This document shows, piece after piece, positions 7,337-13,374 of a stretch of DNA of 13,374 nt. This stretch comes from an uncultured Sutterella sp. (GTDB taxonomy: Bacteria; Pseudomonadota; Gammaproteobacteria; Burkholderiales; Burkholderiaceae_F): contig UQUR01000020.1 in assembly GCA_900544345.1 (NCBI GenBank), positions 1 to 13,374 on the forward strand, in the 5' to 3' direction. How positions within the stretch are numbered: the stretch's first letter is position 1; each line of letters begins with the position of its first letter. The notes under the pieces are model-generated. The model searched no databases. It saw only the letters and a list, made by a program, of their open reading frames with translations, and was not told where the DNA came from. The translations under genes and the position numbers were made by a program.

Positions 7337-7936
7337 ATGTCGCTTAGCCCTAGTCTGGACGATCTTGTTGATGCATTGCGCCGCTTGCCGGGTCTTGGAC
7401 CTCGCTCAGCCGCTCGCATTGCCGAATCGCTTTTGTCCGATAATCGGGCAGGCGCTCTTAAGCTTGTCCGGACCCTCGATCGGGCAGTAAAGACCGTCAA
7501 GCACTGTAAGCTCTGCAATACGCTCACCGACGATGAGGTGTGCGCCATTTGTGCCGATGACAAGCGCGATAGAAGCAAAATCTGTGTGGTCGAAAACCCG
7601 GCTGATCAACGCGTCATTGAAGAGACGATGACCTATCGAGGACTGTACTTTGTTCTAATGGGGCTAGTTTCACCTGTGAAAGGAATTGGAGCTGAGGAGC
7701 TTCATCTCAGTAAACTTTTTGAGCGGGTGAAAAGCGATAAGGCTGTGCGTGAAGTGCTGATAGCAACACCATATACACCGGAGGGCGATGCAACAGCACA
7801 CTTTATTGCAAAGGCAATGGCATCTGTCGCACCGGATGTTCGGGTCACGAGACTCGCGCGGGGGATTCCTGCTGGAGTGGAACTCGAATTTACCGATGCT
7901 AATACGATTGCAGGGGCTATTTTTGCTCGTCGATAA
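7337..7936 (+). CDS. recR: Recombination protein RecR
   Basis: Recombination mediator of 199 residues that, with RecO and RecF, helps load RecA at gaps in DNA. A helix-hairpin-helix DNA-binding segment is visible as LRRLPGLGPRSAARIAESLL (14-33). A C4 zinc finger has C57, C60, C69 and C72. A TOPRIM domain begins at about 80 with CVVENPAD and continues through YFVLMGLVSPVKGIGAEEL. The C-terminal part contains VTRLARGIPAGVELEFTD, a typical RecR end. All hallmark residues are present and the length is normal. Its ribosome binding site is weak (AAGG 12 bases upstream of the ATG), suggesting translational coupling to ybaB. The gene is followed after 11 bases by gmhA. Confidence 0.98.
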   Translation: MSLSPSLDDLVDALRRLPGLGPRSAARIAESLLSDNRAGALKLVRTLDRAVKTVKHCKLCNTLTDDEVCAICADDKRDRSKICVVENPADQRVIEETMTYRGLYFVLMGLVSPVKGIGAEELHLSKLFERVKSDKAVREVLIATPYTPEGDATAHFIAKAMASVAPDVRVTRLARGIPAGVELEFTDANTIAGAIFARR

Positions 7937-7947
7937 GTAGGAGCGTT

Positions 7948-8541
7948 ATGTCGAAAGAACATGTTAAAGCGGCGCTTATACAAGCGCGAGATGCACTTGA
8001 AGCATTAATTGCAGCCGATGAAACGCAAGAGGCGATTGTAAAAGCCTCTGAGCTTATGATCGAAGCGATCCGCAGCGGTCACAAAATTTTATCGTGCGGC
8101 AACGGGGGCTCGCTTTGCGACTCAATGCATTTTGCAGAGGAAATGACTGGACGCTTCAGAAGTGATCGGCCGGGTTATGCGGCAATTGCAATAGCTGATG
8201 CTTCACATATGAGTTGCGTCGGAAACGATTACGGGTATAGGGATGTTTTTTCGCGCTATGTTCGGGCAGTAGGACAACCGGGGGATGTTCTCTTAGCCAT
8301 TACCACTTCGGGAACAAGTGCAAACGTCATCGATGCAGTGGATGTTGCACACGAAAAAGGTATGAAGGTTGTGGGTTTAACCGGTAAATTTGAAAGTCCT
8401 CTTGCACAAAAAGCTGATGTGGCGATTGTGACACCGGCAGGCCGATGGGCTGACCGAGTACAAGAACTTCACATCAAAACGATCCATATCCTGATCGAAT
8501 TGGTTGAGCGAACCTTGGCGCCTGAGAACTATAAAGATTAG
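7948..8541 (+). CDS. gmhA: Sedoheptulose 7-phosphate isomerase (phosphoheptose isomerase)
   Basis: Cytoplasmic isomerase of 197 residues that converts sedoheptulose 7-phosphate to D-glycero-D-manno-heptose 7-phosphate, the first step of ADP-heptose synthesis for the LPS inner core. The SIS-fold signatures are clear: SCGNGGSLCDSMHFAEEMTG (49-68) with the expected E65, then SHMSCVGNDYGY (86-97), the ITTSGTSANV sugar-phosphate loop (118-127), D169 in ADR, and H180 in KTIHILIEL. Positions E65, D169 and H180 coincide with E. coli GmhA numbering, and the SCVGND and HFAEE motifs argue for GmhA rather than the related DiaA. AGGAG stands 4 bases before the ATG. It is the last gene of the dnaX-ybaB-recR string and is followed by a strong terminator. 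The recR-gmhA neighbourhood is not the arrangement I would expect. Confidence 0.95.
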   Translation: MSKEHVKAALIQARDALEALIAADETQEAIVKASELMIEAIRSGHKILSCGNGGSLCDSMHFAEEMTGRFRSDRPGYAAIAIADASHMSCVGNDYGYRDVFSRYVRAVGQPGDVLLAITTSGTSANVIDAVDVAHEKGMKVVGLTGKFESPLAQKADVAIVTPAGRWADRVQELHIKTIHILIELVERTLAPENYKD

Positions 8542-8546
8542 AAATC

Positions 8547-8596
8547 AAAAATTGCGGTCACCGGAAGAAATCTGCCAACTGGTGACCGCCGTTTTT
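8547..8596. terminator. Bidirectional Rho-independent terminator between gmhA and the AEC permease gene
   Basis: A perfect 9-bp stem, GCGGTCACC (8554-8562) with GGTGACCGC (8581-8589), encloses an 18-base loop. A T-run (8592-8596) follows on the plus strand, and an A-run (8547-8551) on the other side gives a T-run on the minus strand. It sits between the two convergent genes gmhA and the permease and can end both transcripts. Confidence 0.88.
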
Positions 8597-8602
8597 CTAC
8601 TT

Positions 8603-9550
8603 CTAAAGAAAAGTCGTAATAACCACAATCCAACAGGGAATCGTCACAATAGCCGCTAATGTGTGAGCGGTGGTGATACCAGCTACAAGTGGCGCATTTC
8701 CTCTCATACTGGCCGTCATAACGTAGCAAGACTGTGCGGTAGGTAACATCGCAAAAATCATTAATGCGCCTGCTGCAGCAGGGGCTAAGTCAAATACTAA
8801 GCAAAATAGTAAGGCTACGGCAGGTGTAGCAACAAGGCGTTCGGCGGTATTGGCAGTAATGAGTTTCCACTCAGATTTCACGTCACCGAGTCTTAGGCCA
8901 GCGCCAATGCACAAAAGCCCCATTGCCAGAGAGGCATTGCCCAAGGATTTGAAAAATGTCATGGCAACAGCGGGTATTTCAATGGAGCCTAGGTTAACGA
9001 TGAGTCCCAGGGTTGTAGCAATAATCAAAGGGTTGGTCACAATGGCTTTGAAAGTTTTTGCTAAAACATTGCTTTTACCCTCGGTTTTTTCTTGCTGAGC
9101 AACAGCGCTGGCTAAGGCTGCTACTGCAATGGAATTGCTGATCGGAACCCAAAAAGCAATTAAAAGCGACATTAATGCCAGACCTTCCTGACCGAAAAGT
9201 CGGGAAACTAAAGCAAAACCTACGTAAGTATTGAAACGAAAACCGCAATGAAAAGCTGAGGCGTGAGTAACAGGATCGGCCTTAATGAGATAGCGAATCG
9301 AGTATGACATGACAACGGCACACATCATGGCGCAAATCGCAACAACTAGGTAAAGCCCGGCTTCATCGAGCGTTAGGTTAGAGGTGGCAACAGAGGTGAA
9401 TAGGAGCGGCGGGAAAAGGACGTAGAAGACTATTTTTTCGGCGCCTTTCCAGAATGTTTGGTTAAATACCCCATCTTGGAAGAACTTCATCAAAAGGAAA
9501 CCAACCAATATCACCAGAAAATCGGGCAGGATGAGTAAAACGCTAAGCAT
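8603..9550 (-). CDS. AEC-family permease (auxin efflux carrier/malonate transporter type)
   Basis: Inner-membrane transporter of 315 residues, the normal length for the AEC family, with about ten hydrophobic segments in two five-helix halves. The first half includes YVLFPPLLFTSVATSNLTL (the family's conserved proline-rich helix near 45-60) and FRFNTYVGFALVSRLFG, the recognisable core motif. The second half has GLLCIGAGLRLGD and the ending MLPTAQSCYVMTASMRGN, another AEC hallmark. Bacterial relatives move carboxylates such as malonate or malate, but the substrate cannot be assigned here. The ATG at 9550 has no strong ribosome binding site. The gene diverges from a LysR regulator at 9656, and a promoter with two inverted repeats lies between them, so regulation by that LysR protein is the natural inference. 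Confidence 0.92.
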   Translation of the reverse strand: MLSVLLILPDFLVILVGFLLMKFFQDGVFNQTFWKGAEKIVFYVLFPPLLFTSVATSNLTLDEAGLYLVVAICAMMCAVVMSYSIRYLIKADPVTHASAFHCGFRFNTYVGFALVSRLFGQEGLALMSLLIAFWVPISNSIAVAALASAVAQQEKTEGKSNVLAKTFKAIVTNPLIIATTLGLIVNLGSIEIPAVAMTFFKSLGNASLAMGLLCIGAGLRLGDVKSEWKLITANTAERLVATPAVALLFCLVFDLAPAAAGALMIFAMLPTAQSCYVMTASMRGNAPLVAGITTAHTLAAIVTIPCWIVVITTFL

Positions 9551-9554
9551 TGTT

Positions 9555-9582
9555 ATTGCATCGTTAAGTTCACTGATGCAAT
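9555..9582. promoter_or_regulatory. Perfect 8-bp inverted repeat at the expected start of AEC permease transcription
   Basis: ATTGCATC (9555-9562) and GATGCAAT (9575-9582) are exact inverted copies with a 12-base spacer, giving a 20-base centre-to-centre distance (two helical turns). The repeat sits just downstream of a candidate permease -10 box and upstream of its ATG. It is a good candidate operator for the divergent LysR protein or another repressor; alternatively it forms a hairpin in the mRNA leader. Confidence 0.55.
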
Positions 9583-9583
9583 C

Positions 9584-9612
9584 AGTATAGAGTCTTCACT
9601 AAAATAAGAAAA
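9584..9612 (-). promoter_or_regulatory. Candidate sigma-70 promoter of the AEC permease gene
   Basis: Read on the minus strand, TATACT (complement of 9584-9589) is a near-consensus -10 box. TTTTCT (complement of 9607-9612) lies 17 bases upstream as a poor -35 box, consistent with a promoter that needs an activator. The poor -35 overlaps a second inverted repeat (9606-9625). Confidence 0.45.
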
Positions 9613-9625
9613 GCGAATATTTCTT
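9606..9625. promoter_or_regulatory. AAGAAA-N8-TTTCTT inverted repeat in the LysR/AEC intergenic region
   Basis: AAGAAA (9606-9611) and TTTCTT (9620-9625) form a 6-bp dyad with an 8-base spacer. It lies 30 bases upstream of the LysR gene start and overlaps the weak -35 of the permease promoter. This is the usual position for a LysR-type activation or autoregulation site. The arms are A/T-rich, so chance is a real alternative. Confidence 0.35.
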
Positions 9626-9655
9626 CTGTTAATTATTCTGGATTGTCATTTATCT

Positions 9656-10534
9656 ATGGATATCAAAAAGTTTCGAGCCTTTTTGACTACTGTTGAATGC
9701 GGCAGTTTTACGGAAGCTGCCAACCGTCTCTTTTGCACGCAATCTGCTGTGAGTCGTATGGTCGCTGATCTTGAAAGTCAGTGGGGGCTCGCACTTATAA
9801 ACCGAAAAAAGACCGGGCTAACTTTAACTACAGCTGGAGCTTCACTTTTGCCTTATATTCGTCAGATCTGTAGTGACGAGATGCGTTTAACTGGTGTCCT
9901 ACAAGATATGACGGGATTAAAAAGCGGTGTCGTTCGTTTGGGAACCGTCACGGCGGTAGCCAATGAGTGGTTACCGATTGTGCTAAAAAAATTGATGCAG
10001 GAAGTTCCAGGTATTGATTATGAAATCTTAATTGGCAATGGCGATGTGATTGCCGATTGGCTCAAAGAGGATCGTATTGATGTGGGCATTTATGTGCCTA
10101 AAAATAAAGAGCATTTAAATGTACGGTTGCTCTATCTGGACGAATTCAAGGTCATTTTCCCAAAAGGTCATGACTTGGCTAGATACGAAAAAGTACCTTT
10201 AACAGCATTGAAAAACTATCCTTATATTCTGCATGGAGCCAGTTGGTGCAAAGAGTTGGAAGAGGCAACGAAGAAAAATCAGCAACTGATCCCCGTTCGA
10301 TATACGACTGTGGGTGCTACTTCAATTGTGAATCTTGTCAGAACTGGTATCGGAGTGAGTATTTTGCCCGAATTGCTGTTAAAAAATGATAAATTTAAAG
10401 TTGAAAGTCGACCTTTAGATCCCCCTTTGAGTAGAAAACTTTTTTTGGTTACACACGGTACACCTACTATGCCTGCCGTCAAAGCCTTTGTTGAAAGACT
10501 GCCGGCATTGATAAAAGGTGGGCAGGATATCTAG
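9656..10534 (+). CDS. LysR-type transcriptional regulator
   Basis: DNA-binding regulator of 292 residues, a normal length for the LysR family. The N-terminal winged helix (about 1-60) shows the classic pattern FRAFLTTVECGSFTEAANRL followed by TQSAVSRMVADLE, with the wing reading GLALINRKKTGLTLTTAG. A linker helix (about 60-88) leads to a periplasmic-binding-protein-like effector domain (about 90-285) that includes VVRLGTVTAVANEWLP at its start and GIGVSILPELLL near the end. The effector is unknown. The start ATG at 9656 has no clear ribosome binding site. It is divergent from the AEC permease gene with 105 bases between them, the standard LysR-target arrangement, so it probably controls that permease and itself. 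The gene ends 130 bases before greA. Confidence 0.95.
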   Translation: MDIKKFRAFLTTVECGSFTEAANRLFCTQSAVSRMVADLESQWGLALINRKKTGLTLTTAGASLLPYIRQICSDEMRLTGVLQDMTGLKSGVVRLGTVTAVANEWLPIVLKKLMQEVPGIDYEILIGNGDVIADWLKEDRIDVGIYVPKNKEHLNVRLLYLDEFKVIFPKGHDLARYEKVPLTALKNYPYILHGASWCKELEEATKKNQQLIPVRYTTVGATSIVNLVRTGIGVSILPELLLKNDKFKVESRPLDPPLSRKLFLVTHGTPTMPAVKAFVERLPALIKGGQDI

Positions 10535-10547
10535 CATCATCTGTAAC

Positions 10548-10576
10548 GGTTTTTTTACACTATTTTGCGGTAGAAT
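10548..10576 (+). promoter_or_regulatory. Possible promoter for greA
   Basis: TAGAAT (10571-10576) is a good -10 candidate and would give a leader of about 80 bases for greA. The matching -35 region at 17-base spacing (10548-10553, GGTTTT) is poor, although a T-rich stretch with TTTACAC precedes the box. Nothing else in the 130 bases between the LysR gene and greA looks like a gene or a terminator. Confidence 0.35.
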
Positions 10577-10664
10577 TAGCAGCGATAAAAATGATGGCCT
10601 GGGCTGATCTCTGTAAGGCTCGGGCTTCTTTGTTACCTATTGAGTGTGAAAAGAGAAAAATACT

Positions 10665-11138
10665 ATGGCGATTCCCATTACTGTACGTGGTGCCGAATTG
10701 TTAAAGGCTGAATTAAAGCGCTTGAAGAGCGTGGAGCGTCCCGCTGTCGTTCAAGCCATTAAGGAAGCCCGTGAAAAGGGTGACTTGTCTGAAAACGCTG
10801 AGTACGATGCCGCCAAGGAACTTCAGGGTCATATTGAAGGTCGTATTGCCGAGCTTGAAGGCAAACTCTCGTCTTTACAGGTAATCGATCCCAAGGAACT
10901 CGATGCTGGCGGTCGTATTGTGTTTGGTGCAACGGTGGAATTGGAAAACCAAGATACGGGAGAAGTGGTGACCTATCAGATTGTGGGTGACGACGAAGGG
11001 GATATCAAACGTAATCTGGTTTCGATTTCTAGCCCCATTGCGCGTGCCTTGATTGGCAAGTTTGAAGGAGATGAGACGATTGTGCACGCCCCGGGCGGCG
11101 ATCGTGCCTATGACATTTTGACCGTTAAGTACATTTAA
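10665..11138 (+). CDS. greA: Transcription elongation factor GreA
   Basis: Factor of 157 residues (typical length 158) that enters the RNA polymerase secondary channel and stimulates cleavage of backtracked transcripts. The N-terminal coiled coil (about 8-75) carries the tip motif EKGDLSENAEYDAAKE with the catalytic acidic residues D40 and E43. The C-terminal FKBP-like domain (about 80-157) contains GRIVFGATVELEN and ISSPIARALIGKFEGDE, both highly characteristic. The start ATG at 10665 follows AAGAGAAAAA. The flanking genes (yhbY on the opposite strand, then rlmE and ftsH) are the usual betaproteobacterial order. The carAB genes that often precede greA in this group are not here, which suggests a rearrangement upstream of greA. 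Confidence 0.98.
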   Translation: MAIPITVRGAELLKAELKRLKSVERPAVVQAIKEAREKGDLSENAEYDAAKELQGHIEGRIAELEGKLSSLQVIDPKELDAGGRIVFGATVELENQDTGEVVTYQIVGDDEGDIKRNLVSISSPIARALIGKFEGDETIVHAPGGDRAYDILTVKYI

Positions 11139-11173
11139 AAATTAATGTACTCGTAAGGGTCCTATGAGGACCC
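11129..11173. repeat. Two hairpins at and after the greA stop codon
   Basis: GTACATT (11129-11135) with AATGTAC (11144-11150) forms a 7-bp stem that contains the greA stop codon in its loop. GGGTCC (11157-11162) with GGACCC (11168-11173) forms a second stem with a 5-base loop. Neither is followed by T on the plus strand, so they are better seen as 3' end structures that could block RNA decay than as terminators. Confidence 0.45.
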
Positions 11174-11208
11174 AAAAAAGGCTCGGTTTTGAATTTCTGC
11201 CGAGCCTT
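11174..11208 (-). terminator. Rho-independent terminator of yhbY
   Basis: AAGGCTCGG (11178-11186) and CCGAGCCTT (11200-11208) form a perfect 9-bp stem with a 13-base loop, 7 bases beyond the yhbY stop codon. On the minus strand the stem ends in a run of six T (complement of 11174-11179). On the plus strand only a weak T-containing stretch follows, so it may also slow greA read-through, though less efficiently. Confidence 0.8.
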
Positions 11209-11215
11209 AGTTAGT

Positions 11216-11638
11216 TTAGAGATTGGCAAAAGCCTTTTTTGTCGTACGACCTTTAGCCTGAGCACGGGTTTTACGATGAGCGGTGGGGCCGCCTCGCATA
11301 CCTCGGCGGGCTTCGGCCATTTTTCGACGTCTGGCGCGCTCGGCTTCTTGCTTTTGTTTTTCAGGATTCGGGCGCCACAGTACAAGGAGTTTACCGATCA
11401 TTTGAATGCGTGCGGCATTTAATCGATCGGCGATCTCTGCGTAAATTGCTTCGCGCTCTTCGCGTTCATCGCTTGGAACTCGAATTTTGATCAATTCATG
11501 AGCCAAAAGTGCACGATCAATTTCTTTTAACACCGCCTCCGTTAAGCCATTGGCGCCTAAAAGAACCACAGGGTCGAGTCCATGGGCCTGTCCACGTAAG
11601 GCAAGGCGGGTGTCGCGGTCAAGTAGAAGTTCAGCCAT
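11216..11638 (-). CDS. yhbY: YhbY-family RNA-binding protein (CRM domain)
   Basis: Ribosome-assembly protein associated with pre-50S particles, 140 residues from the preferred start. The CRM domain occupies about 6-90: LALRGQAHGLDPVVLLGANG, with the GxxG-type loop in GANGLTEAV, then EIDRALLAHELIKIRV and IQMIGKLLVLWRP. The C-terminal tail (about 95-140) is strongly basic (RARRRKMAEARRGMRGG and so on) and probably contacts rRNA; such tails are common in betaproteobacterial members. The ATG at 11638 gives the N-terminus MAELLLDRD. An in-frame TTG at 11662 would add eight residues, but I see no ribosome binding site favouring it. It diverges from rlmE (57 bases apart) and is convergent with greA. 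Confidence 0.92.
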   Translation of the reverse strand: MAELLLDRDTRLALRGQAHGLDPVVLLGANGLTEAVLKEIDRALLAHELIKIRVPSDEREEREAIYAEIADRLNAARIQMIGKLLVLWRPNPEKQKQEAERARRRKMAEARRGMRGGPTAHRKTRAQAKGRTTKKAFANL

Positions 11639-11695
11639 AATACGGTATTGAGCAAATAACAAGTTTTCAAAATCGGTGAATTTTATAAGAAAATC

Positions 11696-12346
11696 ATGCC
11701 TGTAGCAACAAAAAAACTACGATCCAACCGAGCTTGGATTGAGCGCCACATTAACGATCCTTTCGTAAAGCGTTCGCGTCAGGAAGGCTATCGAGCGCGT
11801 TCTGTCTATAAGCTCATTGAACTCAATGAGAAAGAAAAACTGATTCGTCCGGGGATGTGCGTGGTGGATTTGGGAGCCGCGCCTGGCAGTTGGACTCAGG
11901 TTGTTCGTGAAAAATTGGCCGGAAAAGACGGAGAGGTACGGGGCACGATTATTGCCATGGACATTTTGCCCATGGATCCCATTGATGGCGTGACGTTTTT
12001 GCAGGGTGACTTCAGAGAGCAGGAAGTGGCCGATAAACTCACCGAAATAATCGGTGACAAACAGGTCGATTTAGTGCTCTCCGATATGGCACCGAACTTA
12101 TCGGGGATTGCAGCGGCCGATGCTGCCCGTTGTTTGCTTTTAAATGAACTTGCACTTGAGTTTTGCCTTGAGCACCTAAAAGATAACGGTGTATTTGTGA
12201 CAAAGGTTTTTCAGGGAAGCGGTTTTTCGCAGTATGTGGAAACGTTGAAGAAGCACTTTAAGACAGTGCTCACACGTAAACCTGAAGCAAGCCGTGACAC
12301 CTCTGCAGAGGTTTACATGGTGGCAAAGCATATTAAAAAAAGGTGA
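11696..12346 (+). CDS. rlmE: 23S rRNA (uridine-2552-2'-O)-methyltransferase RlmE/FtsJ
   Basis: S-adenosylmethionine-dependent enzyme of 216 residues that 2'-O-methylates U2552 in the A-loop of 23S rRNA, a late step in 50S assembly. The catalytic tetrad K-D-K-E is present: K39 in SVYKL, D130 in LSDMAP, K170 in FVTKVFQG and E205 in TSAEVY. The AdoMet-binding motif is VVDLGAAPGSWTQV (56-69). The length is close to that of E. coli RlmE (209). No good Shine-Dalgarno sequence precedes the ATG at 11696. A TATAAG at 11684-11689 would give a near-leaderless mRNA if it is the -10 box, which is speculative. The next gene, ftsH, is the usual partner downstream, but 127 bases with its own promoter candidate separate them here. 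Confidence 0.97.
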   Translation: MPVATKKLRSNRAWIERHINDPFVKRSRQEGYRARSVYKLIELNEKEKLIRPGMCVVDLGAAPGSWTQVVREKLAGKDGEVRGTIIAMDILPMDPIDGVTFLQGDFREQEVADKLTEIIGDKQVDLVLSDMAPNLSGIAAADAARCLLLNELALEFCLEHLKDNGVFVTKVFQGSGFSQYVETLKKHFKTVLTRKPEASRDTSAEVYMVAKHIKKR

Positions 12347-12382
12347 ACTTAAAATTTCTTGTAAAAAGGCGCAAAAAAATAT

Positions 12383-12410
12383 TTGCAAGTCAAGTAATTA
12401 TCGGTATTCT
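12383..12410 (+). promoter_or_regulatory. Candidate sigma-70 promoter of ftsH
   Basis: TTGCAA (12383-12388) and TATTCT (12405-12410) are separated by 16 bases, a reasonable -35/-10 pair about 64 bases upstream of the ftsH TTG start. No sigma-32 heat-shock box (CTTGAA...CCCCAT type) was recognised, although ftsH is heat-induced in other bacteria. Confidence 0.5.
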
Positions 12411-12430
12411 TAACAATTCGGATAGAGATG

Positions 12431-12449
12431 TGACAGCTCTAGTCTGTCA
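12431..12449 (+). other. Hairpin in the ftsH mRNA leader
   Basis: TGACAG (12431-12436) and CTGTCA (12444-12449) form a perfect 6-bp stem with a 7-base loop, followed by seven A, 11 bases before the AAGGAG ribosome binding site. No T-run follows, so it is not a terminator. It may stabilise the leader or tune translation. Confidence 0.4.
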
Positions 12450-12473
12450 AAAAAAGGCGAAGGAGCCTGAAAA

Positions 12474-13374
12474 TTGAATAGAAATTTCTTTAATCGTATT
12501 GGTGTTTGGATTATTTTGGCGCTGGTGTTTTTCACGCTCTTCAGACAGTTTGAGCCTGATACAACGCCCTCGGCTACCTCAACGAGCTACACGCAGTTTA
12601 TGGATGACGCTAAGGCGGGCAAGATTGCGCGTGTCGATATTAAGGGTCGCGAAATTACGGTAACGCCCGTTGAAGGTCAGAAGTATGTGATCACCAGTCC
12701 CGGTGACTTGTGGATGGTTGATGACCTCAGAAAGTCCGGTGTACAGGTTTACGGTACGCCTGAGGAAGAACCGTCGTTTTGGATGACGGTTTTGATCTCC
12801 TGGTTCCCAATGTTGCTTTTGATCGGCGTGTGGGTATTTTTCATGCGTCAGATGCAAGGCGGTGGTAAGGGTGGCGCTTTCAGTTTCGGTAAGAGCAAAG
12901 CCAGAAAACTCGATACCACAAATAATAAGGTCACTTTTGCTGATGTGGCCGGTTGCGATGAAGCCAAAGAAGAAGTGCAGGAAGTGGTGGATTTCTTGCG
13001 CGATCCATCAAAGTTCCAGCGCTTGGGTGGCCGCATTCCTCGCGGCATATTGCTCGTGGGCAGTCCTGGAACCGGTAAGACACTTTTGGCCAAAGCCATC
13101 GCTGGAGAAGCTAAGGTTCCGTTTTTCTCGATTTCAGGCTCCGACTTTGTCGAAATGTTTGTCGGTGTTGGTGCTGCACGTGTGCGTGACATGTTTGAAA
13201 ACGCTAAGAAGAACGCTCCCTGCATCATTTTTATTGACGAAATTGATGCTGTGGGCCGTCAGCGTGGAGCCGGTCTTGGCGGCGGCAATGATGAACGTGA
13301 ACAGACATTGAATGCTTTACTTGCAGAGATGGATGGATTTGAAAGCAATAAAGGACTGGTACTTTTGGCTGCAA
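12474..13374 (+). CDS. ftsH: ATP-dependent zinc metalloprotease FtsH (N-terminal 300 residues; runs off the window)
   Basis: Membrane-anchored AAA+ protease that degrades membrane and regulatory proteins; in E. coli it controls LpxC and so the rate of lipid A synthesis. Visible: membrane helix 1 (about 8-26), a periplasmic domain (about 27-100), membrane helix 2 (about 103-122, ISWFPMLLLIGVWVFFM), then the AAA module with VTFADVAGCDEAKEEVQEVV, Walker A GSPGTGKT (196-203), pore-loop FVGVG, and Walker B IIFIDEID with D255/E256. Walker A reads GSPGTGKT where FtsH normally has GPPGTGKT; the invariant residues remain. The start is TTG at 12474, chosen because AAGGAG ends 8 bases upstream and the resulting N-terminus (MNRNFFNRIGVW) matches betaproteobacterial FtsH. 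The only nearby upstream ATG (12428) is followed at once by a stop. The zinc-protease domain lies beyond the right edge. Confidence 0.97.
   Translation, partial: MNRNFFNRIGVWIILALVFFTLFRQFEPDTTPSATSTSYTQFMDDAKAGKIARVDIKGREITVTPVEGQKYVITSPGDLWMVDDLRKSGVQVYGTPEEEPSFWMTVLISWFPMLLLIGVWVFFMRQMQGGGKGGAFSFGKSKARKLDTTNNKVTFADVAGCDEAKEEVQEVVDFLRDPSKFQRLGGRIPRGILLVGSPGTGKTLLAKAIAGEAKVPFFSISGSDFVEMFVGVGAARVRDMFENAKKNAPCIIFIDEIDAVGRQRGAGLGGGNDEREQTLNALLAEMDGFESNKGLVLLAA

Noticed and set aside
10535..10664. 4.5S RNA or another small RNA upstream of greA
   Set aside because: The G/C-rich words there form direct rather than inverted repeats, and the SRP RNA core sequence was not found.
10591..10701. Small ORF (ATG at 10591) overlapping the start of greA as a leader peptide
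   Set aside because: No ribosome binding site, no recognisable family, and it ends inside greA in another frame; most likely chance.
11395..11829. Short ORFs antisense to yhbY, rlmE, dnaX, recR and ftsH
   Set aside because: They are shadows of well-supported genes and match no protein family that I recognise.

Overview
The window is typical Gram-negative chromosome and most likely comes from a betaproteobacterium of the order Burkholderiales. The gene order greA - yhbY (opposite strand) - rlmE - ftsH, the FtsH N-terminus and the dnaX-ybaB-recR cluster all fit that order. The moderate GC content and the mixture of genes suggest a gut-type Sutterellaceae member, but that family placement is inference. 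No phage, CRISPR array, tRNA or rRNA was seen.

Left part (1-3732), accessory and envelope-related. The first ~55 bases look like the right end of an IS200/IS605-type element, which would also be the 3' end of a TnpB guide (omega) RNA. It abuts the stop codon of an OmpR-type response regulator on the minus strand. Divergent from the regulator lies the most notable gene of the window: a 772-residue inner-membrane protein that joins a PAP2-type lipid phosphatase to a complete EptA/MCR-like phosphoethanolamine transferase. Together the two genes look like a regulated lipid A remodelling module. A decayed MFS transporter with an internal deletion and a frame change follows.

Middle part (3733-8600). 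A LysE/RhtB-family exporter precedes a tight gene string: GNAT acetyltransferase, dnaX (tau subunit), ybaB, recR and gmhA. Spacings are 3 to 25 bases, and the string closes with a strong bidirectional hairpin terminator. It combines replication and repair functions with heptose synthesis for LPS.

Next part (8603-10534). An AEC-family permease (minus strand) and a LysR-type regulator (plus strand) diverge from a 105-base region. Two clean inverted repeats there overlap the best permease promoter, which is the layout expected of a regulator and its target.

Right part (10665-13374), core housekeeping: greA, yhbY on the opposite strand, rlmE, and the first 300 codons of ftsH, which starts at TTG behind an excellent ribosome binding site and runs off the right edge.

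The best candidate for something under-described is the PAP2-EptA fusion with its divergent regulator, whose downstream flank appears to have been hit by an IS200/IS605-type element.
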